A DNA stretch of 64,000 nt, taken from Parvularcula sp. GTDB lineage: Bacteria > Pseudomonadota > Alphaproteobacteria > Caulobacterales > Parvularculaceae. Where the stretch lies: positions 37,341 through 101,340 of the forward strand of contig PAIP01000027.1 in assembly GCA_002704915.1 (NCBI GenBank), read 5' to 3'. Shown here piece by piece: positions 17,586-27,092 of this stretch. Each line of letters opens with the position of its first letter. Positions within the stretch are counted from its first letter, which is position 1. Made by a program: the position numbers and the translations under genes. The notes under the pieces were generated by a model. It had not been told where the DNA came from. It did no database searches and worked only from the letters and a program-made list of their open reading frames with translations.

Positions 17586-17725
17586 ATGCCCAATGTCCCC
17601 GGAACGCGTATTTACATTCGAGAAACCATATCAAACAGCAATAGTTGTAAATTGCGTAAACGCGTAAAACTCGCCGTAAGGACTTTAGGTTAACCCGTTC
17701 CTTCGATTGCAATCAGGTGGAATGG
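17586..17725. promoter_or_regulatory. Divergent promoter region fliM-motB
   Basis: This 140-base gap is AT-richer than its surroundings and contains TTTAGGTTAACCC at about 17683-17695. I could not assign a sigma-54 or CtrA consensus with confidence. Confidence 0.35.
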
Positions 17726-18673
17726 ATGGCGGGCCGGGGCAAAGGCGAAGCGCCGATCATCATCAAGAAGAAAAAGGTGATCGCCGGTGGCGGCCATCAT
17801 GGCGGCGCGTGGAAAGTCGCCTATGCCGACTTCGTGACCGCGATGATGGCGTTCTTTCTGCTGATGTGGCTCCTCAACGCCACCACGGAAGACCAGCGCA
17901 AGGGCCTTGCGGACTATTTCAACCCCTCCATTCCCGTCAGCCGCGTCTCCGGTGGCGGCAATGGCGCGCTGAACGGTGAGTCCGTTTTCTCCGAGGACAG
18001 CGCCGTCTCCAACCGCGCCGGGTCGGACAGTGAATTTCCGAAGTCCAAGGTCCAGGAAAATGACGGCGACAGCGACGAGTTCGACCTTGAGGGCCCCAGC
18101 GAAGGCCGCGGCATGGACGACGCGCTAGGCGCCGGAGACGGCCAAGACGAAGGCGTGGGCCAGACCGAACAGGAGGCGCTGCAACAGGGCCGGCTTGAAA
18201 ACGCCGCAGAAAACAGCCTCGAAGACGTGCAGGACCGGATCGACGCGGAGTCGATACAAGCGCTCGAAGGCGGCATGTCCGAGCATATTTTCACGCGCAT
18301 GACGCCCGACGGCCTTGTCATCGAACTCGTCGACGCTGACGGCCAGCCCCTCTTCAATCTCGGCTCCTCGACGCCGTCGCAATTGCTGCACAACCTTCTC
18401 GAAGTCATCGGTCCCGTTCTCGCCACGGTTTCCAACGACATGGCGATTGTCGGCCACACCGACGCGCGCGCCTTTTCAGTTAACGCAAATTACACCAATT
18501 GGGAGCTTTCGACGGATCGTGCGCTCTCCGCGCGTCGCGAACTCATCAAAAACGGCATCTCTGCTGAGCAAATCGTTCAGGTTACAGGCAAAGCCGCAAC
18601 CGAACCCTTCTCCGACGATCCCCTCGCGCCGCAGAACCGGCGCATTGCAATTACGCTGTTGACCCAAAAATAA
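17726..18673 (+). CDS. motB: Flagellar stator protein MotB
   Basis: A 315-residue protein with a basic N-terminus (IIIKKKKVI), a single membrane helix holding the proton-binding Asp (YADFVTAMMAFFLLMWLLN), an unusually long acidic Gly/Asp/Glu-rich linker (about residues 90-170), and a C-terminal OmpA-like peptidoglycan-binding domain (IVGHTDARAF...NWELSTDRALSARRELI). MotB with MotA forms the stator; no motA is in this window. The start is the ATG at 17726 after AGGTGG; an in-frame GTG at 17717 overlaps that ribosome site and is less likely. Confidence 0.9.
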   Translation: MAGRGKGEAPIIIKKKKVIAGGGHHGGAWKVAYADFVTAMMAFFLLMWLLNATTEDQRKGLADYFNPSIPVSRVSGGGNGALNGESVFSEDSAVSNRAGSDSEFPKSKVQENDGDSDEFDLEGPSEGRGMDDALGAGDGQDEGVGQTEQEALQQGRLENAAENSLEDVQDRIDAESIQALEGGMSEHIFTRMTPDGLVIELVDADGQPLFNLGSSTPSQLLHNLLEVIGPVLATVSNDMAIVGHTDARAFSVNANYTNWELSTDRALSARRELIKNGISAEQIVQVTGKAATEPFSDDPLAPQNRRIAITLLTQK

Positions 18674-18683
18674 CTCTCAAAAC

Positions 18684-18718
18684 CCGCTTGTTCATTAGGG
18701 CTTCCTTAAACCAAGCGG
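18684..18718. terminator. Possible hairpin after motB
   Basis: CCGCTTG and CAAGCGG form a 7-base stem with a loop of about 20 bases, 11 bases past the motB stop. There is no clear T run, so it may be a weak terminator or attenuator before flgE. Confidence 0.3.
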
Positions 18719-18768
18719 CGATAAAACTAACGACAGCAGTAAAATTTATTTCTCAATTGGAGAGTGAC

Positions 18769-20082
18769 ATGGGGATTTCGTCTGCGCTGAACGCCGGGGT
18801 TATGGGGCTTGCGGTTAACGCGGTAAAGCTCAGCACCATTTCGGACAACATCGCGAACTCGCAAACTTACGGCTACAAGCGCGCCGACACGGAATTCGCC
18901 GACATGGTTCTGGCGCAGACAAATGGCGATTATAACGCCGGCGGCGTGCGCGCCCTCACCTATCGCGACGCGGGTGCGCAAGGCTCTCTCGTCACCACCT
19001 CGAATGCAACGGATATCTCAATCTCCGGCCGCGGCATGCTGGCCGTTACCGACGGCGCCAGCCTTAACGAGGCCGCCAGCGACCGGTCGCTGATGCTCAC
19101 ATCGACGGGTTCTTTCTACACGGATGAATCCGGCTATCTGCGCACGCAAAGCGGTCTTTACCTTTTGGGCTGGCCCGCTGACGTCAACGGTGTTGTCAAC
19201 GCTCCGGTGCGCGACTCCATCGCCGGTCTTGAGCCGGTGCGCACGAACCTCAACCAGAACGCGGTCTCGCCGACCCAGAACATCACCCTGGGCGTCAACC
19301 TGCCTGCGACCGAAACGGAAGACGGCGCGCCGGCGAACACCTACGATCTGCCGATCGAATATTACGACACGCTCGGCCGTTCGCAGACGCTTGACTTCGA
19401 ATTCATCCCGACCGCCCCGGCGAATCCGGGCGATCCGGCGACGAATGAATGGACCGTGAATATCTATGACCAGGCCGGCAACCCGGCGGCGGTCATTGCG
19501 ACCTTCACGGTAGTCTTCGACGACACGGTTGCGGCGGGCGGCTCCATCGCCTCAGTTACCGCCGGCGCGGGCGCCACCTACGACCCGGCCACTGGCGATA
19601 TTTCCATCACGACAGCGAGCCAGGACGTCGACATTTTTGTCGGCACGGCATCCGGCACATCCGCCCTCACCCAGCTTTCCGCGAGCTTCTCGCCGCTGAC
19701 CGTGACCAAGGACGGCGCCCCCATCGGCAATCTGAACTCCATCGAAATTGACGACAAAGGCATTTTGCAAGCCGTTTACGATACCGGTTTCCGCCGCACC
19801 ATCTTCCAGATTCCGGTTGCGGATGTGCCAAACTTCGCCGGCCTTGACGCCGTAGGCAACTCCGCCTTCGCCATTTCGCAAAATTCCGGCGACGTTTATT
19901 TCTGGGATGCAGGCGACGGCCCCACCGGCACCACGGAAGGCTATTCGCTGACGGAATCGACAACCGACATCGCCTCGGAATTGACGGACCTCATTCAGAC
20001 GCAACGCGCCTATTCATCGAACGCCAAGATCATCCAGACGGTTGATGAGATGCTGCAGGAAACCACTGACATCATCCGCTAG
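18769..20082 (+). CDS. flgE: Flagellar hook protein FlgE
   Basis: This 437-residue protein starts MGISSALNAGVMGLAVNAVK, after a GGAGAG ribosome site, with the rod/hook N-terminal signature LSTISDNIANSQTYGYKRAD. The C-terminus ELTDLIQTQRAYSSNAKIIQ is the paired coiled-coil motif. The middle (IEYYDTLGRSQTLDFEF, LNSIEIDDKG) is FlgE-specific. It polymerises to form the hook outside the cell. A longer reading from 18688 adds 27 residues before the ribosome site and is rejected. It leads a tight series with flgK and flgL. Confidence 0.93.
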   Translation: MGISSALNAGVMGLAVNAVKLSTISDNIANSQTYGYKRADTEFADMVLAQTNGDYNAGGVRALTYRDAGAQGSLVTTSNATDISISGRGMLAVTDGASLNEAASDRSLMLTSTGSFYTDESGYLRTQSGLYLLGWPADVNGVVNAPVRDSIAGLEPVRTNLNQNAVSPTQNITLGVNLPATETEDGAPANTYDLPIEYYDTLGRSQTLDFEFIPTAPANPGDPATNEWTVNIYDQAGNPAAVIATFTVVFDDTVAAGGSIASVTAGAGATYDPATGDISITTASQDVDIFVGTASGTSALTQLSASFSPLTVTKDGAPIGNLNSIEIDDKGILQAVYDTGFRRTIFQIPVADVPNFAGLDAVGNSAFAISQNSGDVYFWDAGDGPTGTTEGYSLTESTTDIASELTDLIQTQRAYSSNAKIIQTVDEMLQETTDIIR

Positions 20083-20118
20083 GCGCGTCAGTAAAGAGTA
20101 GAAACAGGAGGCGTCGCC

Positions 20119-21588
20119 ATGACAATCTCACAGGCGCTAAACAATGCAGCTTCCGGCCTGACCGTGACATCACGGCGGGCCGGCGTCGCCTCCAACAATA
20201 TCGCCAACGCCCTCACCGAAGGATACAGCCGCCGCGATGTGTCCCTTATAGAGCGCGTGACAGCCGGCGCCGGCGCAGGCGTCAGCGTCGGCGGCATCAC
20301 CCGGGCCAGCGACCCGGCCATCACGGCTGAGCGCCGCATCGCCGACGCCAGCTTCGCCTTCGACAGCGCCAATGCCGACGCAATGACGCGTATTTCCAAT
20401 TTTCTCGGCGGACCGGAAGACCCCACATCGCTGTTCCAGAAATACGCCAATCTGGAATCGGCCATGCGCGCCCTCGCCGAAACGCCGAACTCGACGCCGC
20501 TTCAGCAGAAAGTCGTCAATACGGCAAAAGACCTGGCGGCGACCTTCAACCGGATCGCCTCAAGCTATCAGCAGGTTCGCACCGACGCCGACAAAGCCAT
20601 CGGACAGCGCGTCGATGAAGTGAACGATGCGCTCAAGAAAATCGAAGAACTGAACGGAACGATTGGCCGCGGTTCCGCCGCCGGCGCGGATGTGACCGCG
20701 CTCATGGATCAGCGCCAGCAGCTTATCAACAAAGTCAATGAATCGATCCCGGTGCGCGAACTCGTGCGCGAGGGCGGCCGCATCGATCTGATGACGCCGG
20801 AAGGCGTTTTCCTTTTGTCCGGCACGGCGCGCACCGTAGAGTTCTCGCCGGCGTCGCTTGTGACCGCCGGTCAGGAATATCTTGGCGGCGCGGGATCGCT
20901 TTCCGGTCTTTCTGTGGAAGGCAAGGACATCACGCCCGGCGGCCCGGGCTCGCTCCAGATTTCAAGCGGCGCCATCGCCGGTCTCTTTAATGTGCGCGAC
21001 AACTCGGTTCCGGAAATGTCTTCGGCGCTGGACGCGCTCGCCTTCGACCTTCTCGGCCGCTTTGAAGATCCGGCGGTGGACCCGACCCTCAACCCCGGCG
21101 ATCCGGGCCTCTTCACGGATAACGGCGCGGCCTCTGACGTTTTGAACCTGAACGGTCTTGCCGGCCGCATCGAAGTCAATATCGCAGTCGATCCGTCCCA
21201 GGGCGGCGAAGTCTGGCGTGTGCGCGACGGCGTTCAGGCGGTTGCGCCTGGCCCCGCCGGCTCCGATGCTTTTGTGCGCGCCATGATTACGGCCATGACC
21301 GATACCCGTCCCACGCACGCCTCGCTGCAGTCGCCAGGCGATCTCAACGCCAGCGAAGGCGCCGCGCATATCGCAGCGCTCGCCGGCGGCGCGCGCGCCA
21401 GCGCCACGGAACAAATGGAGTCTTCCTCCGCCCTGGCCCAGAGCCTTTACGAAGCGGAAAAGCTGGAAACAGGCGTCGACACCGACCGCGAGTTACAAAA
21501 TCTGATCATCATCGAACAGGCCTTTGCCGCGAATACCCGCGTCATCCAAACCGTCGATGAAATGATCCGCCGTTTGATGGATATCTGA
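20119..21588 (+). CDS. flgK: Hook-associated protein 1 FlgK
   Basis: A 489-residue protein whose start follows AGGAGG. The N-terminus (ALNNAASGLTVTSRRAGVAS, then NNIANALTEGYSRRDVSL) and C-terminus (LQNLIIIEQAFAANTRVIQT) are the conserved flagellar axial helices; the FlgK block SLFQKYANLESAMRALAETP lies near residue 110-130. It forms the first junction layer between hook and filament. It ends 1 base before flgL. Confidence 0.93.
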   Translation: MTISQALNNAASGLTVTSRRAGVASNNIANALTEGYSRRDVSLIERVTAGAGAGVSVGGITRASDPAITAERRIADASFAFDSANADAMTRISNFLGGPEDPTSLFQKYANLESAMRALAETPNSTPLQQKVVNTAKDLAATFNRIASSYQQVRTDADKAIGQRVDEVNDALKKIEELNGTIGRGSAAGADVTALMDQRQQLINKVNESIPVRELVREGGRIDLMTPEGVFLLSGTARTVEFSPASLVTAGQEYLGGAGSLSGLSVEGKDITPGGPGSLQISSGAIAGLFNVRDNSVPEMSSALDALAFDLLGRFEDPAVDPTLNPGDPGLFTDNGAASDVLNLNGLAGRIEVNIAVDPSQGGEVWRVRDGVQAVAPGPAGSDAFVRAMITAMTDTRPTHASLQSPGDLNASEGAAHIAALAGGARASATEQMESSSALAQSLYEAEKLETGVDTDRELQNLIIIEQAFAANTRVIQTVDEMIRRLMDI

Positions 21589-21589
21589 T

Positions 21590-22591
21590 ATGTCTGGATA
21601 CGGTTTTCCCACACTCCTTCAATATAGCCGTCTGACAACGGCCGCCGCCGATCTTAAATCGCGGGCGGAACAGGCGCGCACGGAAATGGTGACGGGCCGC
21701 GTCGCCGATCTGAAATCGGAACTCAGCTCGTCCATCGGCGACGTGCATCTGTTACGCAAGGCGATCGACGATGTGCGGGCGCGTCAGGATTCGGCGACCC
21801 GCGCTCTTGGCCGCACGCAATCGTCTCAGACGGCGTTGACGCTCGCCAGCGACGGCATCGTCACCCTCGGCGCGGATCTCATGTCAGCCGTCGGTCAGAA
21901 CAACGAACCGAGCATCGATATTTCAGCAACGAAGGCCAAACTGCAGCTCGACGCCGCGATGTCAGCCTTCAACACCCGCTATGAAGGCCGCAGCCTGTTT
22001 GCCGGCGACGCCGCAGATGCGCCCGCGCTCGCCGATGTGGACACGCTGCTCGACGACATCCGGACTATTTTTGCCGGCGCCGCCGATAATGCGCAGCTCC
22101 AGACCGATCTCGATTTCTATTTCAACGATCCGGCGGGCGGTTTCGCCACGACCATCTATACGGGCGGTTCAGGCAACGCCGCGCGCACGGAAATCGCCGA
22201 CGGCGAGCTGGTGGATTACAGCGCCAAGGCCGACGAACAGCCGGTTCGCGATCTGTTGCGCCATCTCTCGACCATTGTGGTCGCCGATGAACAATCAAGT
22301 TTCGCTGACCGCAATATCGCCCTGACAACGGCGGCGGGCGGTCTGATCCAGGCTGACAGCGACATCGTTTCCATTCGCTCGCGCATCGGCGCCGCGGAAG
22401 AGCGCATTGCAGCCGCCGATACGCGTCTCAATGCGGAAGCCACAGCCTACAGCCTCACCTATAACGAACACACAGCGCGCGACCCTTATGAAGCGGCGAC
22501 GCGCCTGCAGCAGATCGAATCGCAGTTGCAGGCCTCCTATCTCGTCACGTCGCGGATATCCCTCCTCTCGCTCGCCAATTACCTGAGATAA
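21590..22591 (+). CDS. flgL: Hook-associated protein 3 FlgL
   Basis: A 333-residue flagellin-fold protein starting 1 base after flgK. The N-terminal helix carries the FlgL-like QYSRLTTAAADLKSRAEQAR and TGRVADL segments, and a central EGRSLFAGDAADAPAL block follows, as in FlgL. The C-terminal end (LQQIESQLQASYLVTSRISL) is the matching coiled coil. FlgL is the second junction layer next to flagellin. No flagellin gene is in the window. Confidence 0.88.
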   Translation: MSGYGFPTLLQYSRLTTAAADLKSRAEQARTEMVTGRVADLKSELSSSIGDVHLLRKAIDDVRARQDSATRALGRTQSSQTALTLASDGIVTLGADLMSAVGQNNEPSIDISATKAKLQLDAAMSAFNTRYEGRSLFAGDAADAPALADVDTLLDDIRTIFAGAADNAQLQTDLDFYFNDPAGGFATTIYTGGSGNAARTEIADGELVDYSAKADEQPVRDLLRHLSTIVVADEQSSFADRNIALTTAAGGLIQADSDIVSIRSRIGAAEERIAAADTRLNAEATAYSLTYNEHTARDPYEAATRLQQIESQLQASYLVTSRISLLSLANYLR

Positions 22592-22593
22592 GA

Positions 22594-23706
22594 ATGTTTG
22601 AACGCCTGAAAGTATTTCTCGCCGCGTCACTCGCCGGATTCGTTTTCGTCGCGGACGCATCCGCCGATGTGCGCCTGAAAGACATCGTCAATATCGAGGG
22701 TGTCAGAGGCAACGACCTTGTGGGCTATGGCCTTGTCGTCGGCCTTGACGGCACGGGCGACGGCGTTCGCAATTCGCCCTATACGGAAGAAGCGCTGTCG
22801 AGTCTCCTCGAGCGTCTCGGCGTCAACGTCCAGGGCGAGGATTTCCGCCCGCGCAACGTCGCGGCCGTGGTCGTCACCGGCACCCTGCCGCCATTCTCTC
22901 GCGCCGGCTCGCAAATCGATGTCACCGTTTCCGCTATCGGCGACGCTTCGAACCTCCTCGGCGGCACGCTCATCATGACGCCGCTCCATGCGGGCGACGG
23001 GCAGATTTACGCTGTCGCGCAAGGCCCCGTGCTCGCCAGCGGATTTTCCGCGGAAGGCGACGGCGCCTCCGTGACCTTCGGCGCGCCGACCACGGGCTCG
23101 ATCCCGCAAGGCGCCCGCGTCGAACGCGAGATCGACTTCAATTTCGAAGAGATGCAGACCCTGCGCCTCGCCCTGCGCTCACCCGACTTTACAACGGCGG
23201 CGCGTATCGAGACCGCCATTAACAACGCCTTCGGTCTGCCGGTTGCGAAAATTCTCGATCCCGGCACCATCGAAATCGCCACCGCGACCGCGCCCATGAG
23301 CCCTGTGCATCTGATCGGACGGATCGAAAACATTCGCATCACGCCTGAGCAGAAAGCGCGCATCGTCATCGACCAGAAATCGGGCACGGTCGTGCTCGGC
23401 GCCGATGTGAAGATTTCCCGCTTTGCAGTGACCCAAGGCAATCTCACCATCACCGTGCGCGAAACGCCCTTCGTGTCGCAGCCCAATCCCTTCTCGCGCA
23501 ATGGCGAAACCATCGTGCTGCCGGATACGACCATTTCGGTCGAGACCAATCCGGAAAAGCGCATCGCGGAAGTCGACGAGAATGTCTCCCTTTCCGATCT
23601 GATTGAAGGCCTCAATGCGCTGGGCGTCGGCCCGCGCGAGCTCATCGACATTCTGAAATCGGTGAAAGCCGCCGGCGCGCTCCACGCCGAACTGGTGTTG
23701 ATGTAA
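22594..23706 (+). CDS. flgI: Flagellar P-ring protein FlgI
   Basis: A 370-residue secreted protein with a signal peptide (about residues 1-24, ending ADASA), then the family opening VRLKDIVNIEGVRGNDLVGY and GLVVGLDGTGDG. LGGTLIMTPLHAGDGQIYAVAQG and the C-terminal SLSDLIEGLNALGVGPRELI are diagnostic. It forms the periplasmic P ring around the rod. The gene starts 2 bases after flgL. The usual partners flgA and flgH are not adjacent, so the hook-basal body genes are dispersed in this genome. Confidence 0.95.
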   Translation: MFERLKVFLAASLAGFVFVADASADVRLKDIVNIEGVRGNDLVGYGLVVGLDGTGDGVRNSPYTEEALSSLLERLGVNVQGEDFRPRNVAAVVVTGTLPPFSRAGSQIDVTVSAIGDASNLLGGTLIMTPLHAGDGQIYAVAQGPVLASGFSAEGDGASVTFGAPTTGSIPQGARVEREIDFNFEEMQTLRLALRSPDFTTAARIETAINNAFGLPVAKILDPGTIEIATATAPMSPVHLIGRIENIRITPEQKARIVIDQKSGTVVLGADVKISRFAVTQGNLTITVRETPFVSQPNPFSRNGETIVLPDTTISVETNPEKRIAEVDENVSLSDLIEGLNALGVGPRELIDILKSVKAAGALHAELVLM

Positions 23707-23717
23707 TTGTTCCCTCT

Positions 23718-23739
23718 CTTCCCCCATTTATGGGGGAAG
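23718..23739. repeat. Intergenic palindrome after flgI
   Basis: CTTCCCCCA and TGGGGGAAG pair around a TTTA loop, 11 bases past the flgI stop. It belongs to the C-run/G-run palindromes (family B) and could terminate the flagellar transcript. Confidence 0.7.
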
Positions 23740-23823
23740 TGGTCGCGCAGCGACCGATGGGGGCTTACAGCCTCGCAACAAGAACTACCCCCTCCGTCAC
23801 CCCGAACCAAGTCCGGGGCGACA

Positions 23824-23845
23824 CCTCCCCCGCAAGCGGGGGAGG
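23824..23845. repeat. Intergenic palindrome before the recO end
   Basis: CCTCCCCCGC and GCGGGGGAGG pair around AA, in the convergent flgI-recO gap. Between it and the preceding palindrome lies GTCACCCCGAACCAAGTCCGGGGCGAC, itself a smaller imperfect inverted repeat. Confidence 0.7.
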
Positions 23846-23854
23846 AGAAGAGGA

Positions 23855-24580
23855 TCACAATTTCGAGTTCAACAGCTCCACCACCCGCAACCGCGCCTCG
23901 GGCAATTGCTTGTCCGAGAGATGCAGAATGCGGGTTTCCAGAAAAAAGCCGGTGGTTTTGAGGGCGTCCACCGCTTCCTGCAACGTCGCCTCGCTTGATG
24001 CGCCGCGCAGGAACGCCGGCAGGGGCAGCATCTTGTCCTTGTAAGGTTCGCCCGCTTCCGCCGAAACGGCGCAGGCCGAGCGCGGCGATACATAAATGAG
24101 GTTCTCGCGCGCGCCCGTCGCCGCGCAACGATCGAGCGTCAGGCCGAAGCCGAGCTCCGCCAGCAATCCCAACTCCCAACGCGCCATCAGCGCCGGCCAG
24201 ACATCGATATCGTCGAGATTGGCGAGCAGCACCGACATGGCGGTGTAAGCCCGGCTGTGCGACTCCCGTTCGGGCAGCGTCGCCAGCGCCACGGCGCAGG
24301 CGGCGGACAGCGCCGCGAGCGACAAACGCTCGCCCATGGCCTCGCCGGCGCGAGCGTGAGACATTTCCAGCGCAAAATGCCCGAGAGAATCTTCGCCGCG
24401 GCCTTTCCACTCCACCGTCACTTCATTGCCGGGCTGTAGGAGCGGGCGCATCTTGCGCCCCTGCCCGCCATAGACGAGCCCCGCCCAGCGCCCGTGGCGT
24501 TCGGTAAAAACGTCGACCACCGCATGGGTCTCCCCATGGGCGCGCGCGTCAAGAACGATGCCGATATCGGTGAAGTTCAT
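23855..24580 (-). CDS. recO: DNA repair protein RecO
   Basis: This 241-residue protein has an N-terminal OB fold (DIGIVLDARAHGETHAVVDV, GRWAGLVYGGQGRKMRPLLQPG) and a helical C-terminus (WELGLLAELGFGLTLDRCAATG), as in RecO. It loads RecA on SSB-coated gaps together with RecR. In alphaproteobacteria it commonly follows era; here a radical SAM gene lies between them. Confidence 0.93.
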   Translation of the reverse strand: MNFTDIGIVLDARAHGETHAVVDVFTERHGRWAGLVYGGQGRKMRPLLQPGNEVTVEWKGRGEDSLGHFALEMSHARAGEAMGERLSLAALSAACAVALATLPERESHSRAYTAMSVLLANLDDIDVWPALMARWELGLLAELGFGLTLDRCAATGARENLIYVSPRSACAVSAEAGEPYKDKMLPLPAFLRGASSEATLQEAVDALKTTGFFLETRILHLSDKQLPEARLRVVELLNSKL

Positions 24581-24617
24581 GACCGCGGTTTACGCCCCGC
24601 AGCCAGCCAGGACAACG

Positions 24618-26048
24618 TCAATTCGAGCTCTCAAAATCGAAAGCGCCCGCTCGCAAGACCGCCTTGTCTGTCTTCCCGGGGCCTTGCGCCGTCACCTTTG
24701 ACAACACCCCTTCCAGCAAGGGCGTCATCATGTGCAGGCGACGCAGGCGAATGACCGCATCCCAGAGCGGCTCGAACTTCTTCCACCCCACCGCATAGCC
24801 GAAATGTTTCAGGCGATGCTTGAGGGTTTCGTGGCTCATGGCACCCTGCGCAATGGTGCGCCAGTTGTAGAAGTCCCGGTAGGCGCGGTCGTAGCCTTCC
24901 TTGAGCGCCTGTGCATCCATGGACTTCGGACGATAGACGACGTGACGCGTATCATAGAGGTCCCAATTGTCAGTCGTCAGCCGCCCTGCGGCCTTCATCT
25001 GCTGATAGAGCCGCGTGCCGGGATAAGGCGTCTGGATGTGAAAGGTCGCGGTCGTAATGCCGTTTTTCACCGCCCAGTCGACAGTACGTTCGAAAACGTC
25101 GGGGCCGTCATTATCCATCCCGAAAACAAAAGAGCCGTTTATCATTATCCCGAGGTCGGAAAGGCGCTTTGCAACCGCCTCATAGTCGCGCGCAAGATTT
25201 TGTTTCTTGTTGCAGGCCGTAAGGTTTTCCGGACTGAAGGTTTCAAACCCGACAAACAGACTGCGCAATCCCGCTTCGGCGGCGCGTTCCACAAGATCGC
25301 CCCGAAGAACGGAGTCGACTGTCGCGGCGCCTTGAAACAACCGCCCCATCCCTTTCATACCGTCAAACAGCGCACGCGCGAAACGGCGATTGCCTAACAA
25401 ATGGTCGTCGAGAAAATAAAGGTGCCTGCCGGGAAGCCTTTCGATCTCCGCGAGCGCTTGATCGACCTGTTGCGTGTAAAAGCCCCGGCCGCCTTCGAAA
25501 AAGGCGTCCTTGTAACAAAAATCGCAGTGTTGCGGACATCCGCGCGTAACTACGATGGAATTCGGCACAAGATAGCGTTCGCGTTTGATCAAATCCCGGC
25601 GAATGGGCGGAATATTGGCGATGGTGCGCCCTTTAAGCGAAACATATCGCGGTTTCGGGTTTTTATTGCGAAAATCGGTCAGGAATTCGGGAAAAGTCTG
25701 TTCTCCCGGCCCGAGGAAGATTGTGTCCGCATGCGCTGCGGCCTCGTCCGGCAATGACGTGACGTGAAGACCGCCAAGCGCAACATGACAGCCTTTGGCG
25801 CGGTAATGGTCAGCAAGCGCATAGGCGCGGTAAGCATTGGTGATATAGACCTGTATGACCACGAGATCGGGCCGGTCATCGGTTGTGAGCCGTTCAACAT
25901 GATCGTCGACGATCTCGGCATCGTCATCGTCGGCAAGAAACGCCGCCAGCGTGGCCAAACCGAGCGGCGGGAACAGCGAATATTTGATGGGCCTGAAAAA
26001 AGGGCTTTTGGCTTCCGTCAGCGCCGGCAATATAAATTTGACCTTCAC
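24618..26048 (-). CDS. B12-binding domain radical SAM protein, DUF4070-type
   Basis: A protein of about 476 residues. The N-terminal cobalamin-binding-like Rossmann domain (FILPALTEAK...LGLATLAAFLADDDDAEIVDDHVERL) lacks the strict DxHxxG motif in the part I can read. The radical SAM core follows with CPQHCDFCYKD (Cys-x3-Cys-x2-Cys), and the C-terminal HVVYRPKSMDAQALKEGYDR resembles DUF4070. It probably uses a 4Fe-4S cluster and S-adenosylmethionine. I choose the GTG at 26048, preceded by GGGAG. A TTG at 26156, overlapping the era stop, would add 36 residues. Substrate unknown. Confidence 0.8.
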   Translation of the reverse strand: MKVKFILPALTEAKSPFFRPIKYSLFPPLGLATLAAFLADDDDAEIVDDHVERLTTDDRPDLVVIQVYITNAYRAYALADHYRAKGCHVALGGLHVTSLPDEAAAHADTIFLGPGEQTFPEFLTDFRNKNPKPRYVSLKGRTIANIPPIRRDLIKRERYLVPNSIVVTRGCPQHCDFCYKDAFFEGGRGFYTQQVDQALAEIERLPGRHLYFLDDHLLGNRRFARALFDGMKGMGRLFQGAATVDSVLRGDLVERAAEAGLRSLFVGFETFSPENLTACNKKQNLARDYEAVAKRLSDLGIMINGSFVFGMDNDGPDVFERTVDWAVKNGITTATFHIQTPYPGTRLYQQMKAAGRLTTDNWDLYDTRHVVYRPKSMDAQALKEGYDRAYRDFYNWRTIAQGAMSHETLKHRLKHFGYAVGWKKFEPLWDAVIRLRRLHMMTPLLEGVLSKVTAQGPGKTDKAVLRAGAFDFESSN

Positions 26049-26152
26049 CCGCTCACTCCCGATCCGTTTTCTGAGAGGCGAATGTACGTCGCCAAATGAG
26101 GTGGATTTAAGAACGTTCAAAGGCGGGCCCGGCTCCTTTTTGGGGCCGGCTG

Positions 26153-27082
26153 TCAATCCACACTATCGAGCCCGATGCTCCTAAGCCTTGCCCCCTCCTC
26201 GTCCCAGCCTTCGCGGACTTTGACGTGAAGGAAAAGGTGGACAGGGACGCCGAGAATGTCGGTCAACTCCTCGCGCGCCGCCTGGCCGATCGCTTTCAGG
26301 GTCTGGCCCGATTTGCCGAGCACGATGGGTTTCTGGCTGTCGCGCGCCACGTAAATCGTCTGGTCGATGCGAATGCCCGATTTCGTTTCTTTCCAACTGT
26401 CCGTTTCGACCGTGGAGTCGTATGGCAATTCCTGATGCAGGCGCAGGAAGAGTTTCTCGCGGGTCACCTCCGCCGCCATCAAGCGGTCGGTGATGTCTGA
26501 AAGCTGGTCCTCCGGGTAGAGCCACGGCCCCGCCGGCGCTTTCTCCAACAGAAAGGTTCGGAGATCGCCGAGGCCGTCGCCATTCTTCGCGGAGATCATG
26601 AAGACATCGGTGAAAACGCCTTCTTCGTTTAACCCTTGCGCCAGCGCCAGGAGTTTCGGGCGAGCAATATCGTCGATCTTGTTGAGGACGAGCACCGCCT
26701 TGCGGTTCGACGATTTCAAGCCCTCGATGATGCGCTCGGCGTCAGCGCGGCCCTTGCCCGCCTGTCCGCGCTCAGCTTCGCCGGCGAGATAAGACGGCGC
26801 GTCGATAATCATCAGGGTCACATCGGCGCCGTCGAGCCCCTCCCAGGCGGCGGCGACCATGGCGCGGTCAAGCTTGCGTTTCGGTGCGAAAATGCCCGGC
26901 GTGTCGATGAAAACGAGCTGCGTTGCGTCTTCCGTCAGGATGCCGCGCACCCGCGCCCGGGTCGTCTGCACCTTTTGCGTGACGATGGAGACTTTCGCGC
27001 CGACAAGCGCGTTGACGAGGGTCGACTTGCCTGCGTTGGGCGCGCCGATGACGGCGATGACGGCGCAATACTGATTGGTCAT
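26153..27082 (-). CDS. era: GTPase Era
   Basis: A 309-residue GTPase: G1 GAPNAGKST, G3 DTPG, G4 NKID, G5-like SAKNGDG, and the C-terminal KH RNA-binding domain with VARDSQKPIVLGKSGQTLKA. Era binds the 3' end of 16S rRNA and assists 30S subunit maturation. Upstream, a family A repeat separates it from rnc. The product is unambiguous. Confidence 0.97.
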   Translation of the reverse strand: MTNQYCAVIAVIGAPNAGKSTLVNALVGAKVSIVTQKVQTTRARVRGILTEDATQLVFIDTPGIFAPKRKLDRAMVAAAWEGLDGADVTLMIIDAPSYLAGEAERGQAGKGRADAERIIEGLKSSNRKAVLVLNKIDDIARPKLLALAQGLNEEGVFTDVFMISAKNGDGLGDLRTFLLEKAPAGPWLYPEDQLSDITDRLMAAEVTREKLFLRLHQELPYDSTVETDSWKETKSGIRIDQTIYVARDSQKPIVLGKSGQTLKAIGQAAREELTDILGVPVHLFLHVKVREGWDEEGARLRSIGLDSVD

Positions 27083-27092
27083 CGGTCAACTC

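Noticed and set aside
24618..26156. TTG start for the radical SAM protein overlapping era
   Set aside because: The 36 extra residues (rich in Pro, Lys and Ser) are not part of the predicted fold, and a GTG with GGGAG lies at 26048.
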